64,000 nucleotides of DNA from Parasedimentitalea psychrophila (lineage in GTDB: Bacteria; Pseudomonadota; Alphaproteobacteria; Rhodobacterales; Rhodobacteraceae), in NCBI RefSeq assembly GCF_030285785.1, contig NZ_CP127247.1:3991501-4055500 (forward strand), in the 5' to 3' direction. A program made the position numbers and the translations under genes. Positions 43,326-53,225 of the stretch are shown one piece after another (positions within the stretch are counted from its first letter, which is position 1; each line of letters begins with the position of its first letter). The notes beneath the pieces were generated by a model, which was not told where the DNA came from, did not search any database, and saw nothing but the letters and a program-made list of their open reading frames with translations.

Positions 43326-44519
43326 TCAACGGAACTTTACAGTGACGTTTTTGCCATCCTGAACTTCGATCTCGCGGTAGGAACCTGCGCTTTCGCCGGG
43401 CCCGATCAGTTCAACACCGGTGGCGCCCTGATAATCGATTTCGCCGCCTGCCTTCAGGATTTCCAAGGCCTTACCCAGTTCACCAGGATTGATCTTTTCA
43501 CCGGGAGCATTGGCGACATCCATGATTTTCAAGCGGTACTCGGCAGGGTCCTTGGAGTTCGCAGCCTGCATGGCCAGCATGAACAAAGCCGCGGCATCGT
43601 AGGATTCGGACGAATATGCCGAAGTTCCGTCAAAACCGGCCTCTTTGGCCAGATCTGCAAAAATCTGGGCACCAGCGCTGTCAGATCCAGCGATCTGACC
43701 GTAGGATCCGTTCAGGTCAGGTCCGACATTCTTCGGCAGTGAATCGCCGATCATGCCACCCGGCAGACCAAAGGTGTCAAATGCACCGCTGTCCAGAGCC
43801 CCTTGAATGATGCCCAGTCCACCTTGATCCAGATAACCGGCAACAACCAGAATATCACCTCCGGCAGAGGCCAATGCGCCGACTTCGGCAGAATAGTCGC
43901 CCTTGCCGTCTTCGTGCGCTGTGGTGATGGTCACTTCACCGCCGAGTGCCTCGAAGGAGGATTTGATTGCATCGGAAAGACCTTTGCCAAAGTCGTTGTT
44001 CGTATAGGTCAAAGCGATGGATTTCACACCGCGCTCGGTCATGATTTCAGCCATGACCTGACCTTCGCGCGCATCAGACGGCGAGGTACGGAAGAAGAGG
44101 CCGTTGTCTTCCATGGTCGACAGTCCGGGCGAGGTGGCGGAGGGCGAAATCATCACCATGCCGTTTGGAATGGCGACGTTCTGCAGGATTGCACCGGTCA
44201 CCCCCGAGCAGTCACCGCCAACAATCCCGTCAACGCCATCGGCCAGCATTTTCTCGGCGTTGGCAGTGGACAGGCCGTTGTCGATGCAGCCGGTATCGGC
44301 CCGCATCGGGATGACGGTTGCCGAATCAAGCAGGGCGCCAGACTTGGTGACTTCGGCCATCGCCAATTCAGCGCCCGCGCCCATCGACGGCGCCAGCGAT
44401 TCAATTGGGCCGGTAAAGCCAAACAGAATACCCAGTTTCACTTCATTGGCGTGGCCACCAGCAAAAGCTGTGCCCGCGGTCAGTGCAACGGCAGCGGTGG
44501 CCATCAGCAACTTTTTCAT
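43326..44519 (-). CDS. branched-chain amino acid-type ABC transporter periplasmic binding protein
   Basis: A 397-residue secreted ligand-binding protein (Peripla_BP_6). Signal peptide MKKLLMATAAVALTAGTAFA, then VKLGILFGFTGPIESLAP, MISPSATSPGLS and FFRTSPSDAREGQ, the core of LivJ/AmiC-like folds. Start 44519 at the signal methionine; the frame opens earlier. First gene of the liv operon, 252 bp after the GlxA-type regulator on the same strand. Confidence 0.92.
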   Translation of the reverse strand: MKKLLMATAAVALTAGTAFAGGHANEVKLGILFGFTGPIESLAPSMGAGAELAMAEVTKSGALLDSATVIPMRADTGCIDNGLSTANAEKMLADGVDGIVGGDCSGVTGAILQNVAIPNGMVMISPSATSPGLSTMEDNGLFFRTSPSDAREGQVMAEIMTERGVKSIALTYTNNDFGKGLSDAIKSSFEALGGEVTITTAHEDGKGDYSAEVGALASAGGDILVVAGYLDQGGLGIIQGALDSGAFDTFGLPGGMIGDSLPKNVGPDLNGSYGQIAGSDSAGAQIFADLAKEAGFDGTSAYSSESYDAAALFMLAMQAANSKDPAEYRLKIMDVANAPGEKINPGELGKALEILKAGGEIDYQGATGVELIGPGESAGSYREIEVQDGKNVTVKFR

Positions 44520-44771
44520 TCGAAAACTCCCATTTTTGGAACATAACTGTTCCTCAACGACCCTAGGCAAGCTGGGCTAAAAAGAAAAGTCTTATCCCTT
44601 TTTGCCAGATTTTGCTTCAAAATGGCGAGTTTTACGCCCGGGCAGATGAATTGATCTTCTGTCCGGGCGCAATGGCAGCATCTGTTTTGTCCCGGCGCCG
44701 CCTATCGGTTGACGCTGGGACAACAATCGCCCAAATCGCCGCCCCTTGGCTGCGATCCATTGGCTGCGATA

Positions 44772-45776
44772 TCAGATCGGCTGGCGGGCGGCCATGCTGC
44801 CGCGCTCCCGGTAGGGGGTGGTGTCATAATGGGCGCGGTAACATTTGGAGAAATGTGAGGGAGAAGCAAAACCGCAGGCCAGGGCCACATTGATCACACT
44901 CATATCGGTTTGCATCAACAGGTTACGGGCTTTTTGCAACCGTAACTCCATGTAATACCGCTTCGGCGACCGGTTCAGGTAACGCCGGAACAACCGTTCC
45001 AGCTGGCGGGTCGACATACCAACATCCTTGGCCAGAACAGACGGGCTGATCGGCTCTTCGATGTTGGTTTCCATCAGCTGGATAACCGTCGACAGCTTGG
45101 GATGCCTGACGCCAATACGAGTCGGCACAGACAATCTCTGGCTATCCTGATCCGTGCGGATAGAGGAATAGATCAACTGATCCGCGACGGCATTGGCAAG
45201 TTCCTCGCCGTGATCCGTGGCAATCAACTTGAGCATCAGATCAATCGAAGACGTGCCCCCCGCCGTGGTCATCCGCTTGCCATCCAAGACAAACACCGAT
45301 TTTGTCAATTCAACCTCGTCGAACTGTTCCGAAAAGCTGTCGGCGTTTTCCCAGTGAATTGTCGCCTTCTTGCCGTCCAGCAATCCGGCCTTGGCCAGCA
45401 CATAGGCGGCGGTACACAGGCCGCCAACCAGCAGCCCCTTGCGTGATTCTCGACGCAGCCAGCCGAGCAGTCTTTTTGTTGTGGCGTGCTGGACCTCAAC
45501 TCCGCCACAGAGCAGAATCGTATCGTCGCGTTGCAATTCACTCAGATCCTGCTCCAGCTGGAATGAGGTTCCCGCTGAACATGTAACGTTTTCACCGCCT
45601 TCGCCTGAAAGGACCCAAGTGTACAGCTCTTTACCGCTCATACGGTTGGCAATACGCAGGCATTCCAATGATGCAGAAAAGCAAAGCAATGAAAATTTAT
45701 CCATTAAAACAAAGACAAACCGGCGCGGGCGATCCGGAGCGCTGTCTATTTCGACAAGCAGGCGTTGCTCTTGCAT
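44772..45776 (-). CDS. GlxA-family AraC-type regulator with DJ-1/PfpI-like domain
   Basis: About 334 residues. The N-terminal class-I amidotransferase-like sensor domain (FVFVLMDKFSLLCFSASLECL ... LLCGGVEVQ) is followed by a C-terminal AraC double HTH (VGMSTRQLERLFRRYL and NVALACGFASPSHFSKCYRAH). Relatives such as GbdR control glycine-betaine and related nitrogen-compound catabolism. Start 45776 is preceded by AAGGAA at suitable spacing. It may regulate the downstream liv operon (inference). Confidence 0.88.
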   Translation of the reverse strand: MQEQRLLVEIDSAPDRPRRFVFVLMDKFSLLCFSASLECLRIANRMSGKELYTWVLSGEGGENVTCSAGTSFQLEQDLSELQRDDTILLCGGVEVQHATTKRLLGWLRRESRKGLLVGGLCTAAYVLAKAGLLDGKKATIHWENADSFSEQFDEVELTKSVFVLDGKRMTTAGGTSSIDLMLKLIATDHGEELANAVADQLIYSSIRTDQDSQRLSVPTRIGVRHPKLSTVIQLMETNIEEPISPSVLAKDVGMSTRQLERLFRRYLNRSPKRYYMELRLQKARNLLMQTDMSVINVALACGFASPSHFSKCYRAHYDTTPYRERGSMAARQPI

Positions 45777-45957
45777 GGCGCGCATTTCCTTAAATATTCG
45801 GGGACTCCCTGGGGTGATAAACCAAGGTGTATTTGGCACGGTGCTCATAGCTTAGCACGGACGTCAAGTAGGCGCATTTCACAACTGGCCACAAAGGTTA
45901 CACTTTAGTATAGAGGGGCCTCAATTAACGTAAGACTTCTGATGTGGAGATAGAGCT

Positions 45958-47328
45958 ATGAGTGAGTGGCAAAAAACGAACTGGCGCGCCAAACCGCGGG
46001 TTCAGATGCCTGACTATACAGACGCTGATGCCCTGGCGGGCGTTGAGGCGCAGCTCTCTAATTATCCACCTCTGGTCTTTGCCGGTGAAGCCAGACGCCT
46101 GAAGCTGCATCTTGCGGCGGCCGGACGTGGTGAGGCCTTCCTGTTGCAGGGCGGCGATTGTGCCGAGAGCTTTGAGCAATTCAGCGGAAATAATATCCGT
46201 GACACCTTTAAGGTGATGCTGCAAATGGCAATGGTGCTGACCTATGGCGCCAAGGTGCCGGTGATCAAACTGGGTCGCATGGCGGGCCAGTTCGCCAAAC
46301 CGCGCAGTTCAGCAACGGAAACCATCGATGGTGTGGAATTGCCAAGCTACCGCGGCGATATCATCAATGAGCTGGCCTTTACCGAAGCGGGCAGAACGCC
46401 GAATCCAAACAAGATGTTGCAGGCTTATACTCAGGCTGCCGCAACGCTGAACTTGCTGCGGGCCTTTTCCACCGGCGGCTATGCGGATGTGAACCAGGTT
46501 CATGCCTGGACCCTTGGGTTTACAGAATCCGAGAAGGCCGAAAAATATCGTGAAGTTGCCAGCCGGATCACTGATACGTTGGATTTCATGAAAGCGGCCG
46601 GCGTGACCCAGGACACCGCGCACACTCTGCAGTCGGTTGAATTCTACACCAGTCACGAAGGTCTGTTGCTGGAATATGAAGAGGCGCTGACCGTGCGGGA
46701 TTCGCTCTCAGGACAGTGGCTGGCTGGGTCGGGCCACATGATCTGGATTGGCGATCGGACCCGTCAACCTGATGGGGCGCACGTGGAATTCTGCCGGGGC
46801 GTATTGAACCCCATTGGGCTGAAATGTGGTCCCACAACGACGGCCGAAGACCTTAAGATTTTGATGTCCAAGCTGAATCCTGATAACGAGGAGGGTAAAC
46901 TCACCCTGATCGCTCGGTTCGGGGCTGGCGGCGTCGCGGAAAACCTGCCGCGGCTGATCAAAGCGGTGGCCGAAGAAGGCGCCAATGTCACTTGGGTCTG
47001 CGATGCGATGCACGGCAACACCATCAAATCCTCATCGGGATATAAAACCCGCCCATTTGAGCGGGTGCTGCGGGAAGTTCGTGAGTTCTTTGCTATCCAT
47101 GCCGCCGAAGGCACTGTGCCAGGCGGGGTGCATTTTGAAATGACCGGCCAGGATGTGACTGAATGCACCGGTGGGGTCCGGGCCGTCACCGATGAGGACC
47201 TCAGCGATCGGTATCATACCGCCTGTGATCCTCGCTTGAATGCGAGCCAATCGCTGGAACTGGCCTTTTTGGTTGCAGAAGAACTGTCAAGCCATCGGCT
47301 GCAACGCAAGACCCGTCAGGTCAGCTGA
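45958..47328 (+). CDS. 3-deoxy-7-phosphoheptulonate synthase, class II
   Basis: A 456-residue plant-type (class II) DAHP synthase, the first step of the shikimate pathway (PEP + erythrose-4-phosphate). Hallmarks: [39 protein letters not shown] and the C-terminal [11 protein letters not shown] and [30 protein letters not shown] precedes the ATG. Monocistronic with its own terminator. Confidence 0.95.
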   Translation: MSEWQKTNWRAKPRVQMPDYTDADALAGVEAQLSNYPPLVFAGEARRLKLHLAAAGRGEAFLLQGGDCAESFEQFSGNNIRDTFKVMLQMAMVLTYGAKVPVIKLGRMAGQFAKPRSSATETIDGVELPSYRGDIINELAFTEAGRTPNPNKMLQAYTQAAATLNLLRAFSTGGYADVNQVHAWTLGFTESEKAEKYREVASRITDTLDFMKAAGVTQDTAHTLQSVEFYTSHEGLLLEYEEALTVRDSLSGQWLAGSGHMIWIGDRTRQPDGAHVEFCRGVLNPIGLKCGPTTTAEDLKILMSKLNPDNEEGKLTLIARFGAGGVAENLPRLIKAVAEEGANVTWVCDAMHGNTIKSSSGYKTRPFERVLREVREFFAIHAAEGTVPGGVHFEMTGQDVTECTGGVRAVTDEDLSDRYHTACDPRLNASQSLELAFLVAEELSSHRLQRKTRQVS

Positions 47329-47354
47329 TTAACTGGCTGAATGCCTTGTCCATT

Positions 47355-47384
47355 ATGCCCGGCGGAAACGTCGGGCATTTTTTT
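47355..47384 (+). terminator. terminator of the DAHP synthase gene
   Basis: ATGCCCG (47355-47361) pairs with CGGGCAT (47372-47378) and is followed by a seven-T run, 27 bp past the stop. Confidence 0.92.
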
Positions 47385-47439
47385 GCCCGGCTGTTTCTAT
47401 GGGGGGAAACGGAAAAATGGGGGATGGAAAAATGGCGGC

Positions 47440-47472
47440 AAAAGAAAACGCCCCGGGTTTCTCCTCGGGGCG
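47440..47472 (-). terminator. terminator of the PAS-domain gene
   Basis: CGCCCCG (47449-47455) pairs with CGGGGCG (47466-47472). The minus strand then reads TTTTCTTTT. It lies about 70 bp past the PAS gene stop. Confidence 0.8.
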
Positions 47473-47542
47473 CGATTGTTCCAAGAGCTATGACCAGCGG
47501 CTTGATCCAATAACCATATCTTAATATATTAATGGAGCGGGA

Positions 47543-48361
47543 TCAATCCCGGCTGACGATCAAGCGCAGATGCGACGCCTGATTTTGTTTAGAATTTGAT
47601 TGATCGCAGGGCTTTTTCAAAGATTGACGCGTCTCTTCCATGATTTGGCGGCTTTTTTTCGCCAAGGCCCGGGCCTCATCCATCACGCTCCGTTCTTCGC
47701 CAAATTTGGCTTGGGTTTCCGCAAATCCGGCATTGACCTGGTTGCTCGACTTCGCCGGTGAACCAAGGACCGGCTTTTTATGCGTCGGAGCAATGGCTGT
47801 CACTGACCGCAATTCGGTTGCAACGACATCGAAACGCTGGGACGAATTTGTTGGGTTGCCCTCAGAGACAAACACCCCCAAAGCCCGGCTGACGTCGCCC
47901 AGATCACTGCGCAGGGGCAACATGAGTATACGCGCCTCCTGCGCCGGATGGCTGCGGGTAGCCACGGTGGTGAGGGTCAGTTCAACAATCGCCGGCGTAT
48001 CAAACATATGCTCCAGCGAGGCGCTGACCTGTTTGCGGGCCGCCGGAGTGAAGAACGCGGTGAGCGGCATGCCACGCACTTCCATTCCGGCCATTTCATT
48101 CAGTTTTTGACCGGCAAGACGAAAGCGGGCAATGCCGGGGGCAATACGTTCCAGTACAAAGGTCTGGCTCAGGATATTTTCAAGCCCGCGCGGGTCGACC
48201 TGTGAGCGGTTGGGTATGTCATCGCCCTGGCGCAACGCTGTCCAGTAGGCTTCGGCCTGGCGAATGGCGGACAGGGAACAACCACTGCGGAAACGATCCA
48301 TTGAAATCACCTTGTCCTGGCCCGAGTTTTGCCCAGACCCCTTGCGGCTACCAAAAAACAT
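47543..48361 (-). CDS. PAS_5-type PAS domain protein
   Basis: About 272 residues, cytoplasmic. AIRQAEAYWTALRQGDDIPNR and the segment through LTAFFTPAARKQV match the PAS_5 family common in alphaproteobacteria. The C-terminal third is low-complexity and charged, with no kinase, cyclase or HTH output domain. It may act as a regulator through protein contacts. Start 48361 (MFFGSRKG) is chosen for its GGAGG upstream. Confidence 0.82.
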   Translation of the reverse strand: MFFGSRKGSGQNSGQDKVISMDRFRSGCSLSAIRQAEAYWTALRQGDDIPNRSQVDPRGLENILSQTFVLERIAPGIARFRLAGQKLNEMAGMEVRGMPLTAFFTPAARKQVSASLEHMFDTPAIVELTLTTVATRSHPAQEARILMLPLRSDLGDVSRALGVFVSEGNPTNSSQRFDVVATELRSVTAIAPTHKKPVLGSPAKSSNQVNAGFAETQAKFGEERSVMDEARALAKKSRQIMEETRQSLKKPCDQSNSKQNQASHLRLIVSRD

Positions 48362-48630
48362 ATCCCATTCCTCCGTTCGCATCCGATTTCATTCCCGTTT
48401 CCATCAGAGCAAACCTGCTCTTAAAGAATAGTACTGGAATGGTTACTCTGGAGTTAACATGTCACAATCTAGTTCAACTTTGGACTAAATCTTAAACCAA
48501 TGGTTAATACATCGAGCGGTGCCGCATTAACCATTTTCACCACCAGTGCCCGCTATCCGAGCTTGTGTAGCCCTTGTTCATGGCTTTAGGTGCAATGCAA
48601 GTTGGCACCAAAACATAAGGAGCGCGCCGC

Positions 48631-49527
48631 ATGACGTTGCGATCAATGACGGGCTTTGCCTCCTCCCAAGGAAGCCTGGGACGGCACAGCTGGAGCTGGG
48701 AAATCCGCTCGGTCAATGCCAAGGGATTGGATCTTCGCCTGCGGGTTCCCGATTGGCTTGACGGGTTGGAAACTCAGTTGCGCAGCCAACTGGGCAAGGC
48801 TTTGGCCCGCGGAAATATCTCCCTGGCACTGCGGGTATCGCGGGCCGAGGGTGGCGATACGGCGCTGGATTTAAACCCAGCGGTCCTGGCCTCGATAGTG
48901 CAGGCACTCGGCGGGATAGAGACCGCCGCGGTGGCCGTCGGCCTCAAACTGGCGCCAACCAGTGCGGCAGATATATTGTCTCAACGGGGCGTTCTGGAGC
49001 AGTCCAGTATCCAGGATGACCCGGCGCCACTGGTTAAGGAATTGACCAGGGAATTCGTAACACTTGTGGCGGAATTCGTACAAATGCGTGACGCCGAAGG
49101 TGCGGTGCTGGCAGAAATATTAACCAATCAATTGTCCCAGGTCGCGCAGTTGACAGCCCTTGCCGCCAGCCAAGCCGAGGCTCGAAAGCCCCTCGTCGCT
49201 GCGGCATTGCAAGCCAATCTGGCGAAAGTTTTAGACAATACCGAAGGAGTCGATCCAGCCCGGCTGGCACAGGAACTGGCGATTCTGGCGGTCAAATCGG
49301 ATGTCACCGAAGAAATCGACAGGCTGGGCGCACATGTGGTGGCGGCTGGTAAATTGCTGACCAAAGGCGGTGCCGTTGGCCGCAAGTTTGATTTTCTGAT
49401 GCAGGAATTCAACCGCGAGGCCAATACCTTGTGCGCCAAGGCTCAGAACAGCGACCTGACGGCGACAGGGCTTGAGCTGAAGGCCATTATCGACCAGATG
49501 CGTGAGCAGGTTCAAAACATAGAATAA
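48631..49527 (+). CDS. yicC: YicC/YloC-family endoribonuclease
   Basis: A 298-residue protein starting MTLRSMTGFASSQG, the YicC hallmark, and ending in the DUF1732 region KGGAVGRKFDFLMQEFNREANTL. E. coli YicC is an RNase acting on the sRNA RyhB. RBS AAGGAG (48617-48622) precedes the ATG. Directly upstream of gmk, a widely conserved pairing. Confidence 0.93.
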   Translation: MTLRSMTGFASSQGSLGRHSWSWEIRSVNAKGLDLRLRVPDWLDGLETQLRSQLGKALARGNISLALRVSRAEGGDTALDLNPAVLASIVQALGGIETAAVAVGLKLAPTSAADILSQRGVLEQSSIQDDPAPLVKELTREFVTLVAEFVQMRDAEGAVLAEILTNQLSQVAQLTALAASQAEARKPLVAAALQANLAKVLDNTEGVDPARLAQELAILAVKSDVTEEIDRLGAHVVAAGKLLTKGGAVGRKFDFLMQEFNREANTLCAKAQNSDLTATGLELKAIIDQMREQVQNIE

Positions 49528-49545
49528 GTACAAGGAAAGCATGTC

Positions 49546-50187
49546 ATGACAGATCGGCGCGGCCTATTGATCATCCTGTCGTCACCCTCGGGTGCGGGAA
49601 AATCCACTCTGGCCAAACGCTTGATGGCCTGGGATCCCAGCCTGGAATTTTCGGTGTCTGCCACCACCCGCGAACCTCGGCCGGGCGAAGAGCACGGGCG
49701 GGATTATTTCTTTCTCAACGAGAAGGAATTCAAACAGCAGGCCATTGACGGCGAAATGCTGGAACATGCGCATGTTTTTGGCAATTTTTATGGCTCTCCG
49801 GCGGGCCCGGTGAAACGGACGATAGATTCAGGCCAGGATGTGTTGTTTGACGTGGATTGGCAGGGCGAAATCCAGATCCGAAATTCAGACTTGGGCAAGC
49901 ACGCCCTGTCGATATTTATTCTGCCACCCTCAATCCGCGAGCTGCGCCGACGCTTGGAAACCCGCGCCCAGGACAGCGAAGATGTGATCGGCAAGCGCAT
50001 GTTGAAAAGCTGGGACGAGATCAGCCACTGGGGCTATTACGATTATGTGCTGATCAATGACGATCTGGATGAAACCGAAGAGCGCCTGAAAACCATTGTC
50101 AAAGCTGAGCGTATGCGCCGCATTCAACAACCCAGCCTGACCCAACACGTGCGCACCCTGCAGACCGAATTTGAGGAACAGTCATGA
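49546..50187 (+). CDS. gmk: guanylate kinase
   Basis: A 213-residue enzyme phosphorylating GMP to GDP. P-loop [15 protein letters not shown] at residues 9-23; GMP site [33 protein letters not shown]. 18 bp after yicC. The stop overlaps the next start (ATGA). Confidence 0.95.
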   Translation: MTDRRGLLIILSSPSGAGKSTLAKRLMAWDPSLEFSVSATTREPRPGEEHGRDYFFLNEKEFKQQAIDGEMLEHAHVFGNFYGSPAGPVKRTIDSGQDVLFDVDWQGEIQIRNSDLGKHALSIFILPPSIRELRRRLETRAQDSEDVIGKRMLKSWDEISHWGYYDYVLINDDLDETEERLKTIVKAERMRRIQQPSLTQHVRTLQTEFEEQS

Positions 50188-50705
50188 CGATCTATGCGCT
50201 GGGTGAGCACAAACCGCAAATTCACGACGATTCCTGGGTGGCGCCAGATGCCAACCTGATTGGCAAGGTTGTCATCGAGCAGGGCGCCTCGGTCTGGTTT
50301 GGCTGCACCCTGCGCGCCGACCATGAAGAAATACGGGTTGGTGAGGGGTCGAATGTGCAAGAAAACTGCGTCATGCATATTGATGCCGGTTATCCGCTGA
50401 GCATTGGTCAGAACTGCACCATTGGCCACAAGGTGATGCTGCATGGATGCACGATTGGCGACAATACTCTGGTTGGCATGGGGGCCATTGTGCTGAACGG
50501 CGCCAAGATCGGCAAGAACTGCCTGATCGGTGCGGGCGCCCTGATTACCGAGAATAAGGAGATTCCGGATAACTCACTGGTGATGGGATCGCCGGGCAAA
50601 GTGGTGCGTACAGTGGATGCGGCGCTGCAGCAAAGCCTGACGGCCAGTGCGTTGCACTATCAGGACAACATGCGGCGGTTTCGCTCCGAACTGAAAGAGG
50701 TCTAA
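50184..50705 (+). CDS. gamma-carbonic anhydrase family protein
   Basis: A 173-residue left-handed beta-helix hexapeptide protein. The three histidines expected as zinc ligands are visible in [11 protein letters not shown] and GHKVMLHGC, and ADHEEIRVG precedes them. CamH/PaaY-type proteins are trimeric. Activity as a carbonic anhydrase is not universal in this branch. Confidence 0.88.
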   Translation: MTIYALGEHKPQIHDDSWVAPDANLIGKVVIEQGASVWFGCTLRADHEEIRVGEGSNVQENCVMHIDAGYPLSIGQNCTIGHKVMLHGCTIGDNTLVGMGAIVLNGAKIGKNCLIGAGALITENKEIPDNSLVMGSPGKVVRTVDAALQQSLTASALHYQDNMRRFRSELKEV

Positions 50706-50708
50706 GGC

Positions 50709-51890
50709 ATGCGTAATTCCAGAGGCTCGATCATGCGGCCCGACCCGCTGCCCCTCAGTGCCAGCCATCCGGTGGTGACGCCGCTCAGCCCGTCGGTGGT
50801 CTATGCCAGTGAAACGCCTGATGCGCTGGACGACCAGTACGAGGGCAGGGTGCAGGGCTACACCTATTCGCGGGAAGGTCATCCCAACGCCGATGTGGTG
50901 GCCAAACGTCTCGACGCAATGGAGGGCATGCCGGGCGGGGTTGTCACCAGTTCCGGCATGGCAGCGGTCTCAGCTGTGGTTCTGGGCCTGCTCAGCGCGG
51001 GCGATCACATCATCGGGGCAAATCAACTTTATGGTCGCTCTCTGCGGTTGATGAAGGATGATCTGCCACGGCTGGGCATCACCACCACTCTGGCTGATCC
51101 CGGAGACGTGCAGGCAGTCAAACGTGACATCCGGCCTGAAACCAAAATGATACTTGTCGAAGTTGTTTCAAATCCAACCCTTTGCCTGGCCGATATCAAG
51201 GGGCTTTCCCTGCTGTGTCGGGAAAAGGGCATTCTGTTGGTGGTGGACAATACCTTCACCACGCCGCGGGGCTTCAAACCGTTCGATCACGGCGCAGATA
51301 TTGTGATCCACTCCATCACCAAGCTTCTGGCTGGCCACTCGGATGTGATGCTGGGATATGCGGTGGCGCGTGATCCGGCGATCAACGACCAGATGCGGGT
51401 GTTTGCGATCACCACCGGCATGACACCCAGCCCGTTTGATTGCTGGCTGGCAGAGCGCGGCATGTTGTCGTTTGAACTGCGGTTTGACCGGGCACAAGAA
51501 ACAGCCGCCCTGCTGGCGGATCATCTGGCCGGTTTGCCGGGGATCAAGCGGGTGCTTTATCCGTTGCGTGATGATCATCCCGACCATGCTCTGGCGGCGG
51601 ACCTTCTGGGCGTAAGCGGTTGTAATATGGTCAGTTTTGAGCTGGAAGGCGGGCGCGCCGCCGCCAATATTTTCACCCGCGAGGCCGAGGGTCTGAATTT
51701 CGCCCCGACTTTGGGCGATGTCGGCACCACATTGTCCCACCCTGCGTCATCCTCCCACCGCGCGCTGACCACAGCTGAGCGTGCAGCGCTGGGGTTGGGC
51801 GAGGGATTCTTTAGGGTGTCGGTTGGCCTGGAAGCGCCAGAGCTGTTGTTATCGGTGTTCACCAATGCTGTGGCGGCTGCCACGTCCTAG
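50709..51890 (+). CDS. PLP-dependent trans-sulfuration enzyme (cystathionine gamma-synthase/lyase or methionine gamma-lyase-like)
   Basis: A 393-residue Cys/Met-metabolism PLP enzyme. The Schiff-base lysine is in HSITKLLAGHSD, the cofactor aspartate in VVDNTFTTP, and the C-terminal TLGDVGTTLSHPASSSHR motif is conserved. RBS GAGG lies within the end of the carbonic anhydrase gene 3 bp upstream. The exact reaction (gamma-synthase, lyase or sulfhydrylase) cannot be settled by motif. Confidence 0.88.
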   Translation: MRNSRGSIMRPDPLPLSASHPVVTPLSPSVVYASETPDALDDQYEGRVQGYTYSREGHPNADVVAKRLDAMEGMPGGVVTSSGMAAVSAVVLGLLSAGDHIIGANQLYGRSLRLMKDDLPRLGITTTLADPGDVQAVKRDIRPETKMILVEVVSNPTLCLADIKGLSLLCREKGILLVVDNTFTTPRGFKPFDHGADIVIHSITKLLAGHSDVMLGYAVARDPAINDQMRVFAITTGMTPSPFDCWLAERGMLSFELRFDRAQETAALLADHLAGLPGIKRVLYPLRDDHPDHALAADLLGVSGCNMVSFELEGGRAAANIFTREAEGLNFAPTLGDVGTTLSHPASSSHRALTTAERAALGLGEGFFRVSVGLEAPELLLSVFTNAVAAATS

Positions 51891-51939
51891 TTACATTAGG
51901 CCGTTAAGCAGGCCGCCAAAACACTTGAACGAGGCGCCC

Positions 51940-52986
51940 ATGTCACAGCAACTGATTGATGGAATTTTGGCAGCTATTCCAATGCCTGCGGTGTTGGTGG
52001 ATCACCGTGAGCGTATTGTCGGTGCAAATCGCGAGGGGGCGGACCTGCTGGGAATGGAGATCCAAGGCCGCCACTTTGCCACCGCCCTGCGTCAGCCTGC
52101 GGTCACCGATGCCGTCGAGGCCTGCCTGCGGAACCACAAACCGCGCTCCGCCCGGCATCTGTCCAGTGATGGCGCGCAGGACAGGGTTCATGAAGTAACG
52201 TTGCGCCATGTGCCTGCCTCTGGAGCATTGGAGGGCGGTGCGGTGCTGCTGACATTTCAGGATGTCAGCGAACGCGAGCAAGCCGGTCAGATGCGGCGCG
52301 ATTTTGTAGCCAATGTCAGTCACGAGCTGCGGACCCCTTTGACCGCCCTGATGGGGTTCATTGAAACACTGCGGGGTGCGGCAAAGGAGGATCCTATCGC
52401 GCGGGAGAGGTTTTTGTCGATCATGGAAGGTGAGGCTGGCCGGATGAACCGCCTGGTCGGGGATTTGCTGTCCTTGAACCGGGTCGAAAGCCAGGAGCGC
52501 ATACGGCCCAAAACCCAAGTAGACTTGTCGGAGCTATTGGCTCTAACGCTGCAATCTCTGGAACCCTTGGCCAAATCCGGCGGGGTAGACATGATACTGG
52601 ACCTCGGCGATGATCCGGTAAAGCTGACAGGCGATCGCGATCAGCTAAAGCAGGTTTTCACCAATCTGCTTGAAAACGCCATCAAATACGGGGGCGACCA
52701 GGTGCGGGTGGTGCTGACCACAGAGCAGCGCGACCCCGTCCTGCGCAGTGCCGTTGCCAAGGTACAGGTGATCGACAATGGCGAGGGAATTGACCCCATT
52801 CATCTGCCCCGGCTTACCGAACGGTTCTATCGCGCAGACAGCCACCGGTCACAGGCGCTGGGCGGCACCGGCCTGGGCCTTGCCATTGTAAAGCACATCA
52901 CCAGCCGTCACCGTGGCCGGCTCCGGGTTGATAGCGAACTGGGGCAGGGATCTTGTTTTTCTGTGACCCTGCCGCTGCCGGCCTAA
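51940..52986 (+). CDS. phoR: phosphate-regulon sensor histidine kinase PhoR-like
   Basis: A 348-residue kinase: PAS domain (about 10-105), HisKA with phosphoacceptor H128 in NVSHELRTPLTALMG, and HATPase with N box FTNLLENAIKYG, DNGEGI and GGTGLGLAIVKHI. Start 51940 (MSQQLIDG); the frame opens earlier inside the preceding gene. There is no N-terminal membrane segment, unlike E. coli PhoR, so it is probably cytosolic or tethered by the Pst complex. First gene of the Pho cluster. Confidence 0.88.
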   Translation: MSQQLIDGILAAIPMPAVLVDHRERIVGANREGADLLGMEIQGRHFATALRQPAVTDAVEACLRNHKPRSARHLSSDGAQDRVHEVTLRHVPASGALEGGAVLLTFQDVSEREQAGQMRRDFVANVSHELRTPLTALMGFIETLRGAAKEDPIARERFLSIMEGEAGRMNRLVGDLLSLNRVESQERIRPKTQVDLSELLALTLQSLEPLAKSGGVDMILDLGDDPVKLTGDRDQLKQVFTNLLENAIKYGGDQVRVVLTTEQRDPVLRSAVAKVQVIDNGEGIDPIHLPRLTERFYRADSHRSQALGGTGLGLAIVKHITSRHRGRLRVDSELGQGSCFSVTLPLPA

Positions 52987-53113
52987 CAACAGGTCAGCAT
53001 TGATGCCTCATTGTTTCGCGCGCGAAACAAACGAACAGTTCCTTAATATGCCGCCGGTTGGTCGGGGCGGTTTTGACGCGCATGAATTGATGCGTTTTTT
53101 GCTTTCTCGGGGT

Positions 53114-53142
53114 TTGTCACACAGCTGTTACACTGGTGTCAC
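53114..53142 (+). promoter_or_regulatory. Pho box with three direct repeats upstream of pstS
   Basis: TTGTCAC (53114-53120), CTGTTAC (53125-53131) and GTGTCAC (53136-53142) repeat with exactly 4-nt spacers (ACAG, ACTG), giving the 11-bp period of PhoB sites. It lies 84 bp before the pstS start, as expected for PhoB-activated promoters. Confidence 0.85.
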
Positions 53143-53225
53143 AAAAGGCTCATGCAGCTCTCTTAACAGTGGCCGCAAGATCACCATGGAGTGATCGATC
53201 TGTCTACTATCCAAGGAAACTTGAG

